Shown: piece by piece, positions 51,796 to 60,636 of the stretch
Layout: each line of letters begins with the position of its first letter
How positions within the stretch are numbered: the stretch's first letter is position 1
DNA from: Planctomycetota bacterium
GTDB taxonomy: Bacteria > Planctomycetota > J058 > JAJDCQ01
Direction: 5' to 3'
NCBI GenBank assembly: GCA_029260755.1
Contig: JAJDCQ010000029.1
Coordinates: 1 to 64,000 of the forward strand
DNA: 64,000 nt
Program-made: the position numbers and the translations under genes
Notes under the pieces: generated by a model
Databases searched by the model: none
What the model was told of the DNA's origin: nothing
What the model saw: only the letters and a program-made list of their open reading frames with translations

Positions 51796-54031
51796 GGCCG
51801 ATCGCGGCCGCGGGCGCGGGCGCCCGATGCGCGTCGCAGCGCCGTCGTCGCGACCTTCGATCGTCGGGCGCGTCGCGGGCGCGCGCGAGCGCCTCGTGGC
51901 TGCGCCCGTGCGCGAAGAGATGGACGACGTCCATCGCGAGCGTCTCGCGCGCCCAGGGGCGGAGGCGGCGGGCGGCGCCGATGAGATCGTCGGCCGCGCG
52001 CCGCGTCCGGCAGCAACGCCCGTCCTTCACATCCTGGTGGACGATGGCCTCGCACGCGGCGTGGGCGCTCGCCAGGAGGTCGTCCTCGAGCGTCGCCCAG
52101 GAGTCGGAGAAGGCGAGCGGGGTCGTCCGCGGGAGCGTGTCGAGGCCGCGCACGATCGTCGTGACGGTGACGGGCTCGGAGCCTCGCCCGGTCGCGACGA
52201 GCCATCGCGCGCGCCGGCGGGCGACGTCGGCCCGCTCCGCAGGCGAGCGCGCCCGTCCCGACGCCGACGCGAGCAGCCGATCGACGGCCGCCTGACCCGC
52301 CGGACCCGGCCGCCCCGTCGCGAGCGACGCGTCCTCGGACGCGGCCCGCGCGAGGGCGACGACCGGACCGTCGGTCTCGTCGCCGAGGGCGTCGGCCCGG
52401 ATGGCATCGCCGATCGCGGTCGCGGTCCACGCGAGGGCCCAGCCGGGGACATCGCGTGCGCTCGCCTCGCGATCGAGGACGGCCGCCCACGTGCGCTGGA
52501 CCTCGGCCGGGGGCTTCGCCGGGTCTCCGCGGGCGACGATCGCCGCCGCGCGCGGGACCGAGCGGATCGGGTCGTCGAGCTCGGTCGGCGGCCCGTCGGG
52601 ACCGACGACGGCCGCGAGCGCCTCGCCGTCGAGGGGAACCTCGCCGAGCCGGACGAGCGCCCCGACGAGCTCGACCGCGCGTCGCCGCGCGACCGAGTCG
52701 CCCGTCCGCGCCGCGGCGATCGCGGCCTCCGCCGCGTCGCTCGTCCGGGCGAGGGCGGCGCCCGTCCGCGGCTGCTCGAGCATCACCGCCGCCTCGAGGA
52801 GGAGCGCCTGGCGGGTCGGCGAGAGCTCGTCCGGGCGGGTCGCGGCGACCTCGGTCATCGCGGCGATCCGTGCGGCGACCGCGTCGGACGCGGCGCGCTC
52901 GTTCGATCGCAGATGCGCGACGAGTCGGCCGAGCGCCTCGTCGTCGGCGAGGACATCGAGCGCTCCGCGCGTCGGGGCTCGCGCGTGGAGGTCACTCGCG
53001 CCGGTGGTGTCGGTCGCCCCGGCAGGGCGGGCGGCCTCGGCGCGCGACGTCAGGACGACGGCGCGCCCGCCGAGCCCGATCGCGCCGATCATCGCCGCGC
53101 TCGCCACCACCGCCGCGCCTGTGACGTGGCGCCGGACGTGGGTCTGGATGCGGGCGGGGAGCTCGGGCCGCGCCACGAGCGTCGTGCTCGGGCGTCCGGC
53201 GAGCCAGCGCTCGAGGTCGCGGGCGAGCGCGGCTGCCGAGCGGTGTCGACCGTCCGGGTCGCGTCGCAGGGCGCGCCGGCAGATCGCGTCGAGCTCGGGC
53301 GGGATCCGGGGGCTGACCGAGCGCGGGCGCGGCTCCGGGCCGAACCGGATCGCGTAGAGGAGCGGCCCGATCTCGCGGTGCTCGTGGGGCGGTCGGCCGG
53401 TCAGCGCGGCGAAGAGGACGGCGCCGAGGCCGTAGACGTCGACCGGCGGGCCGATCGAGCGGTCGCGTCCCGCGAGCTGCTCGGGCGCGAGGAACGCCGG
53501 CGTGCCGACGAGGGTGCCGTTCGGGGTGAGGCTGCTCGCGAACCGGTCGAAGGCGATGCCGAAGTCGACGACGCGCGGGCGACCGCGGCGATCGACGAGG
53601 ATGTTCGTCGGGCCGAGGTCGCGGTGGAGGACGCCGCGGCGGTGGCAGTGCTCGATCGCGCGGGCGCAGGCGGCGACGATGCGCGCCGCTCGCCGATGCG
53701 GCAGCGGGCGTCCGTCGACGATCCGCGCGAGGGGACGTCCGCCCTCGACGAGGTCCATCGCGTACCACGGGACGCCGCGCTCCACCCCCGCGGCGCGGAG
53801 CCCGACGATCGTCGGGTGCGCGCCGACGCGGGCGAGCACCTCGGCCTCGCGCCGGAACCGCCTGGCGACGCCCGGGCCGGGTCGGGCGACCTTGAGGGCG
53901 TGCTCCTCGCGCGTCTCGTCGTGCCGGGCGCGGTAGACGGTGCCCATTCCACCGCGGCCGAGGCGATCGACGACGACGTAGGGCCCGAAGCGAGCGGGGC
54001 GACCGCTGCGTCTTCTCGACCGTGATGCCAT
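51782..54031 (-). CDS. Transmembrane Ser/Thr kinase with altered catalytic loop
   Basis: A 749-residue receptor-type kinase. ATG 54031 was chosen for its ribosome site (GAGGGAGAG); the longer frame upstream has no conserved content. The kinase domain (about 15-290) has GRGGMGTVY, Lys47 (HALKVA), DFG (156-158) and GTPAFLAPEQ, but the catalytic loop reads HRDLGPTN. Asp138 and Asn143 are kept, while the lysine two residues after the Asp (Lys in HRDLKPxN) is Gly140. A membrane helix follows at about 325-348, then some 400 Ala-rich helical residues. The missing lysine may lower activity or mark a pseudokinase. The gene ends 14 bases inside the TetR-2 3' end. Confidence 0.87.
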   Translation of the reverse strand: MASRSRRRSGRPARFGPYVVVDRLGRGGMGTVYRARHDETREEHALKVARPGPGVARRFRREAEVLARVGAHPTIVGLRAAGVERGVPWYAMDLVEGGRPLARIVDGRPLPHRRAARIVAACARAIEHCHRRGVLHRDLGPTNILVDRRGRPRVVDFGIAFDRFASSLTPNGTLVGTPAFLAPEQLAGRDRSIGPPVDVYGLGAVLFAALTGRPPHEHREIGPLLYAIRFGPEPRPRSVSPRIPPELDAICRRALRRDPDGRHRSAAALARDLERWLAGRPSTTLVARPELPARIQTHVRRHVTGAAVVASAAMIGAIGLGGRAVVLTSRAEAARPAGATDTTGASDLHARAPTRGALDVLADDEALGRLVAHLRSNERAASDAVAARIAAMTEVAATRPDELSPTRQALLLEAAVMLEQPRTGAALARTSDAAEAAIAAARTGDSVARRRAVELVGALVRLGEVPLDGEALAAVVGPDGPPTELDDPIRSVPRAAAIVARGDPAKPPAEVQRTWAAVLDREASARDVPGWALAWTATAIGDAIRADALGDETDGPVVALARAASEDASLATGRPGPAGQAAVDRLLASASGRARSPAERADVARRRARWLVATGRGSEPVTVTTIVRGLDTLPRTTPLAFSDSWATLEDDLLASAHAACEAIVHQDVKDGRCCRTRRAADDLIGAARRLRPWARETLAMDVVHLFAHGRSHEALARARDAPDDRRSRRRRCDAHRAPAPAAAIGLTSR

Positions 54032-54158
54032 GGCTCTCCCTCTCGTCGAGACGGGCCCTCCACCCCGTCCCGGCTCTGCGTGCCTCGCTCCTCGCGTAGT
54101 GCACGCGGCGCGCCAAAAGGCGGCGCTCGAGGAGGCTGGGGATCTAACGTTCGGGGGA

Positions 54159-54172
54159 TCACGACGTCGTGA
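54159..54172. promoter_or_regulatory. Perfect palindrome upstream of a kinase gene
   Basis: TCACGACGTCGTGA, a 14-base perfect palindrome about 128 bases upstream of the kinase start at 54031 and inside a 255-base gap that otherwise shows nothing. It could be an operator; no matching regulator is identified. Confidence 0.3.
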
Positions 54173-54286
54173 CATCGCGATTCTCGCGGAGCGTCAACGA
54201 CCGGAGACGGCGCCCCGGCGCGGCGTTCTGCGCACGTCGTTCCCGATCACGCGAAGGCCGGCTTTACAGGCGGGACGAGTGCGCGC

Positions 54287-57200
54287 TCAGTTGCCGAGGC
54301 GCGCGAGGCGCTCCTGTGCGTCGCGCTGGCGGGCGGGGACGAGGTTGAGCCGGACGGCCTGCCGCAGGTCGCGCCGGGCGGCGTCGAGGTCGGGCGGGTT
54401 CGACTCCATCCGGACGATCCCTCGCCGGTAGAGCGAGACCGCGATGCGCGGATACCTGGCGAGGACCCAGTCGAACTCCCGGATCGCGCCCTCGGCGTCG
54501 CGTAGCGTCTCCCAGCGGATCCGGCCGAGGTAGTGACGCGTCTCCCAGCGTTTCGGGGCCGTCGCGGCGACCTGCGCGAGCAGGTCGAGCCCGCGCGCGG
54601 CCTCGCCGCGCAGGCCGAGGACGAGGCCGAGGATCTCGACCGCCGCGAGGGCGTTGTTCGAGACGCGGCACGCCCGCTCGGCGTCGCGGAGGGCGCCGTC
54701 GAGGTCGTTGCGCTCGAGGCGGAGCTCGGCTCCCTCGATCCACGTCGCGACGATGCTCTCGTCGAGCTCGCCCGCCCGGGCGTGAAGCTCGATCGCTCGA
54801 TCCCGGTCGCCGAGGCGCCGGACGGCGACGGCGAGCCAGTACCACGCCTCGGCGTCGTCGGGGGCCAACTCGGTCGCCCGGGTGAGGCAGGCCTCGGCCT
54901 GACCGGGATTCTGGTTGTGGATCTCGGCGATGCCGAGGTCGCGCCAGATCGTCGCCGACTCCGGTTCGAGGAAGGACGCTTGCCAGAGGTCGGACTTGCC
55001 GCGCTCGATCCATCCGCTCGGCGGGTTCCGGAGCCCGGCATCCACGGCGGCGTTCCCTCGGCGGTGCCAGATCTCGGCGTCGCCCGGGCGGCGAGAGAGC
55101 GCGGCCGTGAACGCGCCGATCGCCGCATCGAGCTCGCCCCGACCGAGATGGACGCGGCCGAGCTCGACGAAGACGTCGGCGTGCGCCCGGAGCTGGCGAG
55201 CCCGGTCGAGGTCGCGGAAGGCGTCGTCGAGGATTCCCTTCTCGCGAAGGACGCGGCCCCGGGCGAGCCACGTTCGCCAGTCGCGCGGGTCGATCTCGAT
55301 CGCGGTCTGGAAGGCGGCGATCGCCTGGTCGCGCTCCTCCCGTCCGGCGTGGATCTGGCCGCGCCCTCGCCACGCGCGCGCCGAGCGCGGCGTCAGGGCG
55401 AGCGCGGCCGAGAGCTCCTCGGTGGCGCCGTCGAGCTGCCCTCGGCGAACGAGCGCCTCCCCTCGAGTCTCGTGCTCGCTCGCCGTCGCGGGGACGAAGC
55501 CGGGCGCGAGGATCAGCTCGTCGTGGAAGGGCGCGACGCGCCGCCAGAACGAGTCGGGCGCGCCGCGGAAGAAGCGCGTCGCCTCGACGATGCGCGTCGC
55601 CCGCTCGCCTCCTATCCGACACAGCGCGATGGCTGGCTCGGTCGCGCGGGCGTCGTCGAACTCCGAGGAGAGATGCCGGGCGAGCGCCGGGAGGGCGCGG
55701 TCGGCGACGCCGATCCGTCCCAGGACGCGGCAGCAGAGCTCGGCCTGGGCGAGGGTGCCCTCCCCGAGCGCGTGAGCCTGAGCGTAGGCGAGGGCGTTGT
55801 CGCCGATCACGATCAGGCCGGCCCGCTCCCGGAGGTGGGCCTCGACCCGCTCGCGCGCTCGTCTCAGCAATGAGGTGTCGGCGTCGCGCGGCGCTTCCCC
55901 GGATTCGTGCGCCGACCAGGATCGCTCGAGCGCGTCGACGACGCCGGTGAGTCGAGCCTCGCCGGCCGCTCGCTCCGCCTCGGTCGGCTCGATCGCGGCC
56001 GTGTACGCCGCCCGGGCGGTCGCCCGCATCCGGTCGGTCACATCGTCCAGGGCGGCGGCGATCCTCGCGACGGTGTCCGCGTCCTGGTGACGGGAGACGC
56101 GCTCGACCGCGATGCGGAGCCCGTCGGGGCGACGGAGGAGACTCCCGTCGAGCGCGTCGGCGAGCGACTGCTCGATCGTCCGGACCCGCTCCCGGTCCCT
56201 CGCGCGCCGGGCCGTCTCGAGCTCGTCGAGGGCGGCCGACACCTCGTCCGCGGTCGCAGCGTCGGCGACGGCCCGGGCGCGCTCGAACGCGCTCGCCGCG
56301 ACGCTCCACTGCTCGGTCAATCGCGCGGTGTGGCCAAGGGCGATCGCCGCGCGGATGACCGCGGCGCGCGCGGCCGGGTCGTCGACGAGGCCGTGGAGGC
56401 GCTGCGCGGCGAAGAGGGCGTCGAGGCCGGTGGCGAGGACGACGTCGTCGCTCGCCGCCCGGCCCGAGGTGCCCTCGGCGCGGTCCGCCATCACCTCCTC
56501 GAACCGATGCCAGGCGGCGTCTGCGGCCTTCGAGGCTTCGAGGAGGCTCTCGGTCCGGTGCTCGGCCGCCGCGCGCTCCCGCTCCGACGCGGCGACGATC
56601 GACAGGCCGAGCAGGGCGACCGGCACGACGGCCGCGACCACGCCGGCGACGATCGCCGCGGCGAGGCGGGCGGGGTGGCGCCGGGCCCAGCGTCGGGCGC
56701 GGGCGGTCTTCCCGAGGGGACGCGCGAGGATCGCCTCGCCCTGATCGAACCGCTGGAGCTCGGCGGCGACCTCGGCCGCGGTCGCGTAGCGGGCGGCCGG
56801 GTCCTTCTCGAGGCACCGGAGCGCGATCGTCTCGAGGTCGGCGTGGATGCTCGGGTCGATCTCGCGAGGGAGGCGCGGATCCTCGGAGAAGACCTGTCGG
56901 AGCACCTCGAGGATCGTCTCGCCGTCGAACGGCGGACGCCCGGTCAGGGCGCGGTAGAGGATCGCGCCGAGGCCCCAGACGTCGGCGGTCGGGCCGACGC
57001 GGCTCGCGGCGCTCGCCTGCTCGGGCGCCATGTAGGCCGGCGTCCCGACGATCTGGCCGGTGATCGTGAGCTTCGTGTCGGTGCCGTCGATCGAGCGGGC
57101 GAGGCCGAAGTCGACCAGATGCGCCGCCCCGTCGGCGTCGACGAGGACGTTGTGGGGTTTCAGGTCGCGGTGGATGATCCCCTCGTCGTGAGCGTAGGCG

Positions 57201-57556
57201 AGGGCGCGGGCGACCTCGCGGACGATCGCGGCCGCGCGGCGCGGCGACACGGGCTCGCTCTCGAGGAGGTCCTCGAACGATCGGCCGCGGACGAGGTCCA
57301 TCACGAGGTAGGGGCGGCCGTCGATCTCGCCGACCTCGTGCACGGCGACGATCCCCGGATGGCGGAGTCGCGCCGCGGCGCGCGCCTCGCGAATGAACCG
57401 CTCGTAGTCCTCCGAGGCCCGGAGCCCGCCGGGGAGGGCGAGCTTGATCGCGACCTCGCGACGCAGGCCGGGGTCGGTCGCGTGGAGGACGACGCCCATC
57501 CCGCCCCGGCCGAGCTCGGCGAGGACGTGGTAGCGGCCTATCTGCTGGTAATCCAT
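54287..57556 (-). CDS. Transmembrane Ser/Thr kinase with TPR region
   Basis: A 1089-residue kinase with all catalytic residues: GRGGMGVV (16-23), VAIK (Lys38), HRDLKPHN (Asp131), DFG (149-151) and GTPAYMAPEQ. A juxtamembrane basic stretch leads to a membrane helix at about 297-325. The C-terminal 760 residues start with coiled coil and become clear TPR repeats in the last 400 (for example LDGATEELSAALALTPRSARAWRGRGQIH and RDWRTWLARGRVLREKGILDDAFRDLDRA). It follows the NTF2-like gene after 19 bases and that follows another kinase after 14, making a three-gene set on the minus strand. Confidence 0.93.
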   Translation of the reverse strand: MDYQQIGRYHVLAELGRGGMGVVLHATDPGLRREVAIKLALPGGLRASEDYERFIREARAAARLRHPGIVAVHEVGEIDGRPYLVMDLVRGRSFEDLLESEPVSPRRAAAIVREVARALAYAHDEGIIHRDLKPHNVLVDADGAAHLVDFGLARSIDGTDTKLTITGQIVGTPAYMAPEQASAASRVGPTADVWGLGAILYRALTGRPPFDGETILEVLRQVFSEDPRLPREIDPSIHADLETIALRCLEKDPAARYATAAEVAAELQRFDQGEAILARPLGKTARARRWARRHPARLAAAIVAGVVAAVVPVALLGLSIVAASERERAAAEHRTESLLEASKAADAAWHRFEEVMADRAEGTSGRAASDDVVLATGLDALFAAQRLHGLVDDPAARAAVIRAAIALGHTARLTEQWSVAASAFERARAVADAATADEVSAALDELETARRARDRERVRTIEQSLADALDGSLLRRPDGLRIAVERVSRHQDADTVARIAAALDDVTDRMRATARAAYTAAIEPTEAERAAGEARLTGVVDALERSWSAHESGEAPRDADTSLLRRARERVEAHLRERAGLIVIGDNALAYAQAHALGEGTLAQAELCCRVLGRIGVADRALPALARHLSSEFDDARATEPAIALCRIGGERATRIVEATRFFRGAPDSFWRRVAPFHDELILAPGFVPATASEHETRGEALVRRGQLDGATEELSAALALTPRSARAWRGRGQIHAGREERDQAIAAFQTAIEIDPRDWRTWLARGRVLREKGILDDAFRDLDRARQLRAHADVFVELGRVHLGRGELDAAIGAFTAALSRRPGDAEIWHRRGNAAVDAGLRNPPSGWIERGKSDLWQASFLEPESATIWRDLGIAEIHNQNPGQAEACLTRATELAPDDAEAWYWLAVAVRRLGDRDRAIELHARAGELDESIVATWIEGAELRLERNDLDGALRDAERACRVSNNALAAVEILGLVLGLRGEAARGLDLLAQVAATAPKRWETRHYLGRIRWETLRDAEGAIREFDWVLARYPRIAVSLYRRGIVRMESNPPDLDAARRDLRQAVRLNLVPARQRDAQERLARLGN

Positions 57557-57575
57557 CGGGTACCCACGATGGTAC

Positions 57576-58043
57576 CTACTTCGCGAGGAAGGCGTCGAGG
57601 GCGGAGCCGGCTTGTCGGCGGACCTTGCCCTGAACGATCGGCGACCAGCCGAGGAGGACGCCGGCCGGCCCGAGCGCCATCCGCGTCCAGCGCCAGAGGC
57701 CGAAGACGTCGTGGTGTTCCGCGATGAGACCGTCGCGGAACACGAACGAGGCGGTGATGACGTTCTTCACCTTCCGGCCGGTCGCCGCGAAGGTGTAGTC
57801 CGCCTCCCAGCGGGCTCCGCCCTTGGCGTCGTCGGCGGTGACGTCCGAGAAGCGGATCACCAGATCCTTCGCGCGCCCGCAGAGCATCCGCCACATCCCC
57901 TTCGCCCGGTCTCCCCGCAGCTCGGGGAAGACCGGGTCGGAGAAGAGGACGTCGTCCGCGTAACAGGCGACCATTCCCTCGGCGTCGTGCTTCGCGAAGC
58001 TCTCGTAGAAGCGGGTGACGAGCTCGGCGTTGGCGTGGGCCAC
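57576..58043 (-). CDS. NTF2/SnoaL-like protein
   Basis: A 155-residue cytoplasmic protein of the NTF2/SnoaL cone fold: AELVTRFYESFAKHDAEGMVACYADDVLFSDPVF at the start, then RWEADYTFAATGRKVKNVITASFVFRDGLIAEHHDVFGLWRW. These are typical of the SnoaL-like group of polyketide-cyclase or isomerase relatives, many without known activity. No ATG is available; GTG 58043 gives the usual length and lies 14 bases after the stop of the atypical kinase gene. The gene is sandwiched between two kinases (gaps of 14 and 19 bases), so it may bind a ligand for, or be a substrate of, one of them. Confidence 0.8.
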   Translation of the reverse strand: MAHANAELVTRFYESFAKHDAEGMVACYADDVLFSDPVFPELRGDRAKGMWRMLCGRAKDLVIRFSDVTADDAKGGARWEADYTFAATGRKVKNVITASFVFRDGLIAEHHDVFGLWRWTRMALGPAGVLLGWSPIVQGKVRRQAGSALDAFLAK

Positions 58044-58057
58044 CGTCGCCGCGCTCG

Positions 58058-58885
58058 CTAGAGCTGACCGGCGAGCGCGGTCTTGCAGGCGCTCACCAGC
58101 TCGAGCGGCGTCTCGTAGCGGTCGTCGGGCTTCTTCGCCATCCCGGCGGCGAGGACGCCGATCAGGGTGATCGGCAGATCGGGCCGGAGCGCGAGCGGAT
58201 CCGGCGGGCCCTCGGCCTCGATCGCGGCGGCGATCTGCTCCTTCGGCATCCCCTCGAACGGCGGCTTGCCGGTGAGGAGCTCGAAGAGGGTGGCGGTCAG
58301 GCTGTAGACGTCGCTCTTGGCGGTGAGCTCCCCGCCCGCGATCGCCTCGGGCGACTGGTAGCTCGCCGCGCCGGCCGACTGCCCCGGGCGGTACGAGGCC
58401 TTCGCCCCGTGCGTGACCGCGAGGCTGAAGTCGGAGAGATAGCAGTCGCCGCTCTCCTCCACGAGGATGTTCCGCGGGTTCACGTCGCGGTGGATCATCT
58501 TGTGGTGGTGGGCGTAGGCGAGGGCGCGACCGATCTGGTAGATCGACGCGAACGTCCGCTCCATCGTCGGGATGCCCTGCTTGATCTCGTCGTGGAGCGA
58601 GCCGCGGTCGGCGTAGCGCATGACGAGGAAGTAGGTGTCGGCGTGGCTGCCCGCGTCGTAGATCGGGAGGATGTGCGGGTGCTCGAGGCGGGCCATCGCC
58701 CGGAGCTCGATCCCGAACTGCGACGCCGACTCCTTGCTGTCGCCCATGATGGCGGGGAGGAAGGCCTTCACCGCGACGTCGCGCTGCATGATGCGGTCGA
58801 AACCGAGGAAGACCTGCGCCGCGCTTCCTTCGCCGATCAGCTGGTGGAGGTCGTACCGGTTCCCGAGGGTCTGTCCGGACTTCAT
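58058..58885 (-). CDS. Atypical (possible pseudo-) Ser/Thr kinase
   Basis: A 275-residue protein that is only a kinase domain, without membrane helix. ATG 58885 was chosen because GGAGGAA lies 12 bases upstream. The nucleotide loop is GEGSAAQVF and Lys40 is in VAVK. The catalytic loop reads HRDVNPRN: Asp134 and Asn139 are kept but the usual lysine is Asn136. The magnesium motif is DFS (152-154) instead of DFG, and the activation segment ends SPE instead of APE. A TATCAT sequence on the minus strand (58964-58969) is a possible -10 box. It may be a weak kinase or a regulatory pseudokinase, in one transcript with the NTF2-like and kinase-TPR genes. Confidence 0.85.
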   Translation of the reverse strand: MKSGQTLGNRYDLHQLIGEGSAAQVFLGFDRIMQRDVAVKAFLPAIMGDSKESASQFGIELRAMARLEHPHILPIYDAGSHADTYFLVMRYADRGSLHDEIKQGIPTMERTFASIYQIGRALAYAHHHKMIHRDVNPRNILVEESGDCYLSDFSLAVTHGAKASYRPGQSAGAASYQSPEAIAGGELTAKSDVYSLTATLFELLTGKPPFEGMPKEQIAAAIEAEGPPDPLALRPDLPITLIGVLAAGMAKKPDDRYETPLELVSACKTALAGQL

Positions 58886-59177
58886 CGCGCTGTCGTTCCT
58901 CCGGGTTGTCCCGAGTCGTGGGCGTGGGCCGCGCGGGGCGCTCTCCCGCGCGCGAGGGCGGCGATGATACACGGATTCGGCGCGACGAGAAGCGCCCCGG
59001 GGGAGGCTCGGGCGACCGCTCCGGCCGGCCGGCCGAAACTCCGACACGGAGCCCGGGTCTGGCGCGTCCTAAGGTCACCGAACCCACTCCGCTCGCCGGT
59101 CCGTCGCGCGCATCCTCAGGCGCCTCGGGCCCTCCGGCGGCGGCCAGCCGAGCCCGATCGAGGGACCCAAAGGACCC

Positions 59178-60353
59178 ATGCCCCGCCCGCACCCGACCTC
59201 GCTCCAGGTCCGCCTCCACGGCGACAGCCCGCCCCGGACCCGCGCCGCCGACGCCGTTCTTCGCGAGACGGAGGCTCGCGGCCTCGTCCACAGCCGCGCG
59301 ATCCGGCGCACGGTCGATGACGGGCTCGATCACGAGACGCTCGAGGCGCTCGTCGCCGCCGCCGCCGGCGCCCGCGTGCGCCTCTCGATGGCGTCGGAGG
59401 TGCCGCGCCAGGCGTCGATGCTCTTCGTCCGGAACGATGCGGTCATCGATGTGTACCGGAAGTACTCGTCCGTCATGATCGACGTCTGGGCTCGCTACGG
59501 GGCCGCGGCCGCCGCGCTCGCCGAGCGCATCCGCGACGCCCTCCCGGCGCCCACCCAGCCCGCCGAACCCGACCTGGTCGGCGTTCGGTTCTGGCTGCGC
59601 GACCGGTCGGACGGCGCGGCCAGCCACGTGAAGCTCCTCTCCTGCCCGACCTGGGAGGAGATCGAGGGCAACTACGCCTCCCGCTCCGGTCGAGGCGTCG
59701 AGCGGCTGATCCAGACGGTGCAGCCCGACGAACGGGGCAAGATCGTCTTCTGGCACGGACCGCCGGGGACCGGCAAGACGTGGGCGATCCGGGCGCTGCT
59801 GCGCGCCTGGAAGGACCGGGCGACCCTCGAGGTGATCACCGACCCCCGCAGCTTCTTCGGCGACGTCGCCTACATGCAGAACGTGCTCCTCAACGACCCC
59901 GGCGGCCGGGGCGGGCCGCCTCGACCGGCGTCGCCCGCCAATGGCGCGAGCCCGACCGAGGGAGGACCGTTCGACGGCGAGGAGCGGTTCCGCCTGTTCG
60001 TGATGGAGGATGCCGCCGACCTCGTCATCGCCGGCTGCCGGAACGATCAGGGCTTCGGTCGGTTCCTCAACGTGACCGACGGCCTGATCGGCCAGGGGCT
60101 GCGGACGGTCTTCCTCCTGACCGCGAACGAGGCGGTCGGACAGATCGACCCGGCGCTCCTCCGCCCCGGACGTTGCCTCCAGGTGCTCGAGTTCGGCGAG
60201 CTCGAGCGGGCGGCGGCGCGGAGGTGGCTCGACGAGCGCGGCGCGGTCGACGCGTCGATCCCCGATCCGGCCACGGTGGCGGCGCTCTACGCGTCGCTCC
60301 AGGCCGATGACGCTCCGGCGGTCGAGCAGACCGCGTCGCGGGTCGGGTTCTGA
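59178..60353 (+). CDS. AAA-family ATPase with DUF5925-type N-domain
   Basis: A 391-residue cytoplasmic ATPase. The N-terminal 180 residues resemble DUF5925, with ASMLFVRNDAVIDVYRKYSSVMI. The AAA core has Walker A GPPGTGKT (194-201), a Walker B-like LFVMEDAADLV in which the acidic pair is Glu-Asp, a sensor-1-like TVFLLTANEAVGQIDPALLRPGRC and an arginine-finger region RPGRC. An insert of about 25 Gly/Pro residues sits before Walker B. It starts behind AAAGGA and is divergent from the atypical kinase across a 292-base gap. Related proteins, mainly known from actinobacteria, have no established role. A remodelling function on the neighbouring kinase set is only a positional guess. Confidence 0.8.
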   Translation: MPRPHPTSLQVRLHGDSPPRTRAADAVLRETEARGLVHSRAIRRTVDDGLDHETLEALVAAAAGARVRLSMASEVPRQASMLFVRNDAVIDVYRKYSSVMIDVWARYGAAAAALAERIRDALPAPTQPAEPDLVGVRFWLRDRSDGAASHVKLLSCPTWEEIEGNYASRSGRGVERLIQTVQPDERGKIVFWHGPPGTGKTWAIRALLRAWKDRATLEVITDPRSFFGDVAYMQNVLLNDPGGRGGPPRPASPANGASPTEGGPFDGEERFRLFVMEDAADLVIAGCRNDQGFGRFLNVTDGLIGQGLRTVFLLTANEAVGQIDPALLRPGRCLQVLEFGELERAAARRWLDERGAVDASIPDPATVAALYASLQADDAPAVEQTASRVGF

Positions 60354-60505
60354 TCCAAGGAGGAGGACGGCCGGGACGGGAACGAAGCGATCGGTCGGTG
60401 GAGGCGCGGGGCGCGTCAGTGGTCCTCAGGCGAGATGGCCGGACAAGCCCCGCGTCTCCTCGGCTGACTCGCGGCGCTCGTGTTCCTGGAACAGACGGAA
60501 GAGAG

Positions 60506-60600
60506 CTCACGCAAAGGCGCAAAGACGCAAAGGGTCGTTGCTCCGAGCCGAGATCTGGATCGGGTGGAGCTCCTTGGCGCCTTTGCGCCTTTGCGTGAGA
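60506..60600. repeat. Inverted-repeat element with period-8 arms (CGCAAAGN)
   Basis: The left arm (60506-60534) has CGCAAAGG, CGCAAAGA, CGCAAAGG in tandem after CTCA. The right arm (60572-60600) is its inverse with few mismatches, ending CGTGAGA. The interior is 37 bases. It lies between the convergent ends of the AAA ATPase and methyltransferase genes; the flanks of this 283-base gap show nothing else. Confidence 0.8.
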
Positions 60601-60636
60601 TTCCGTCGTTCCTGGAATGGCTTCCGCAGACCCGAG

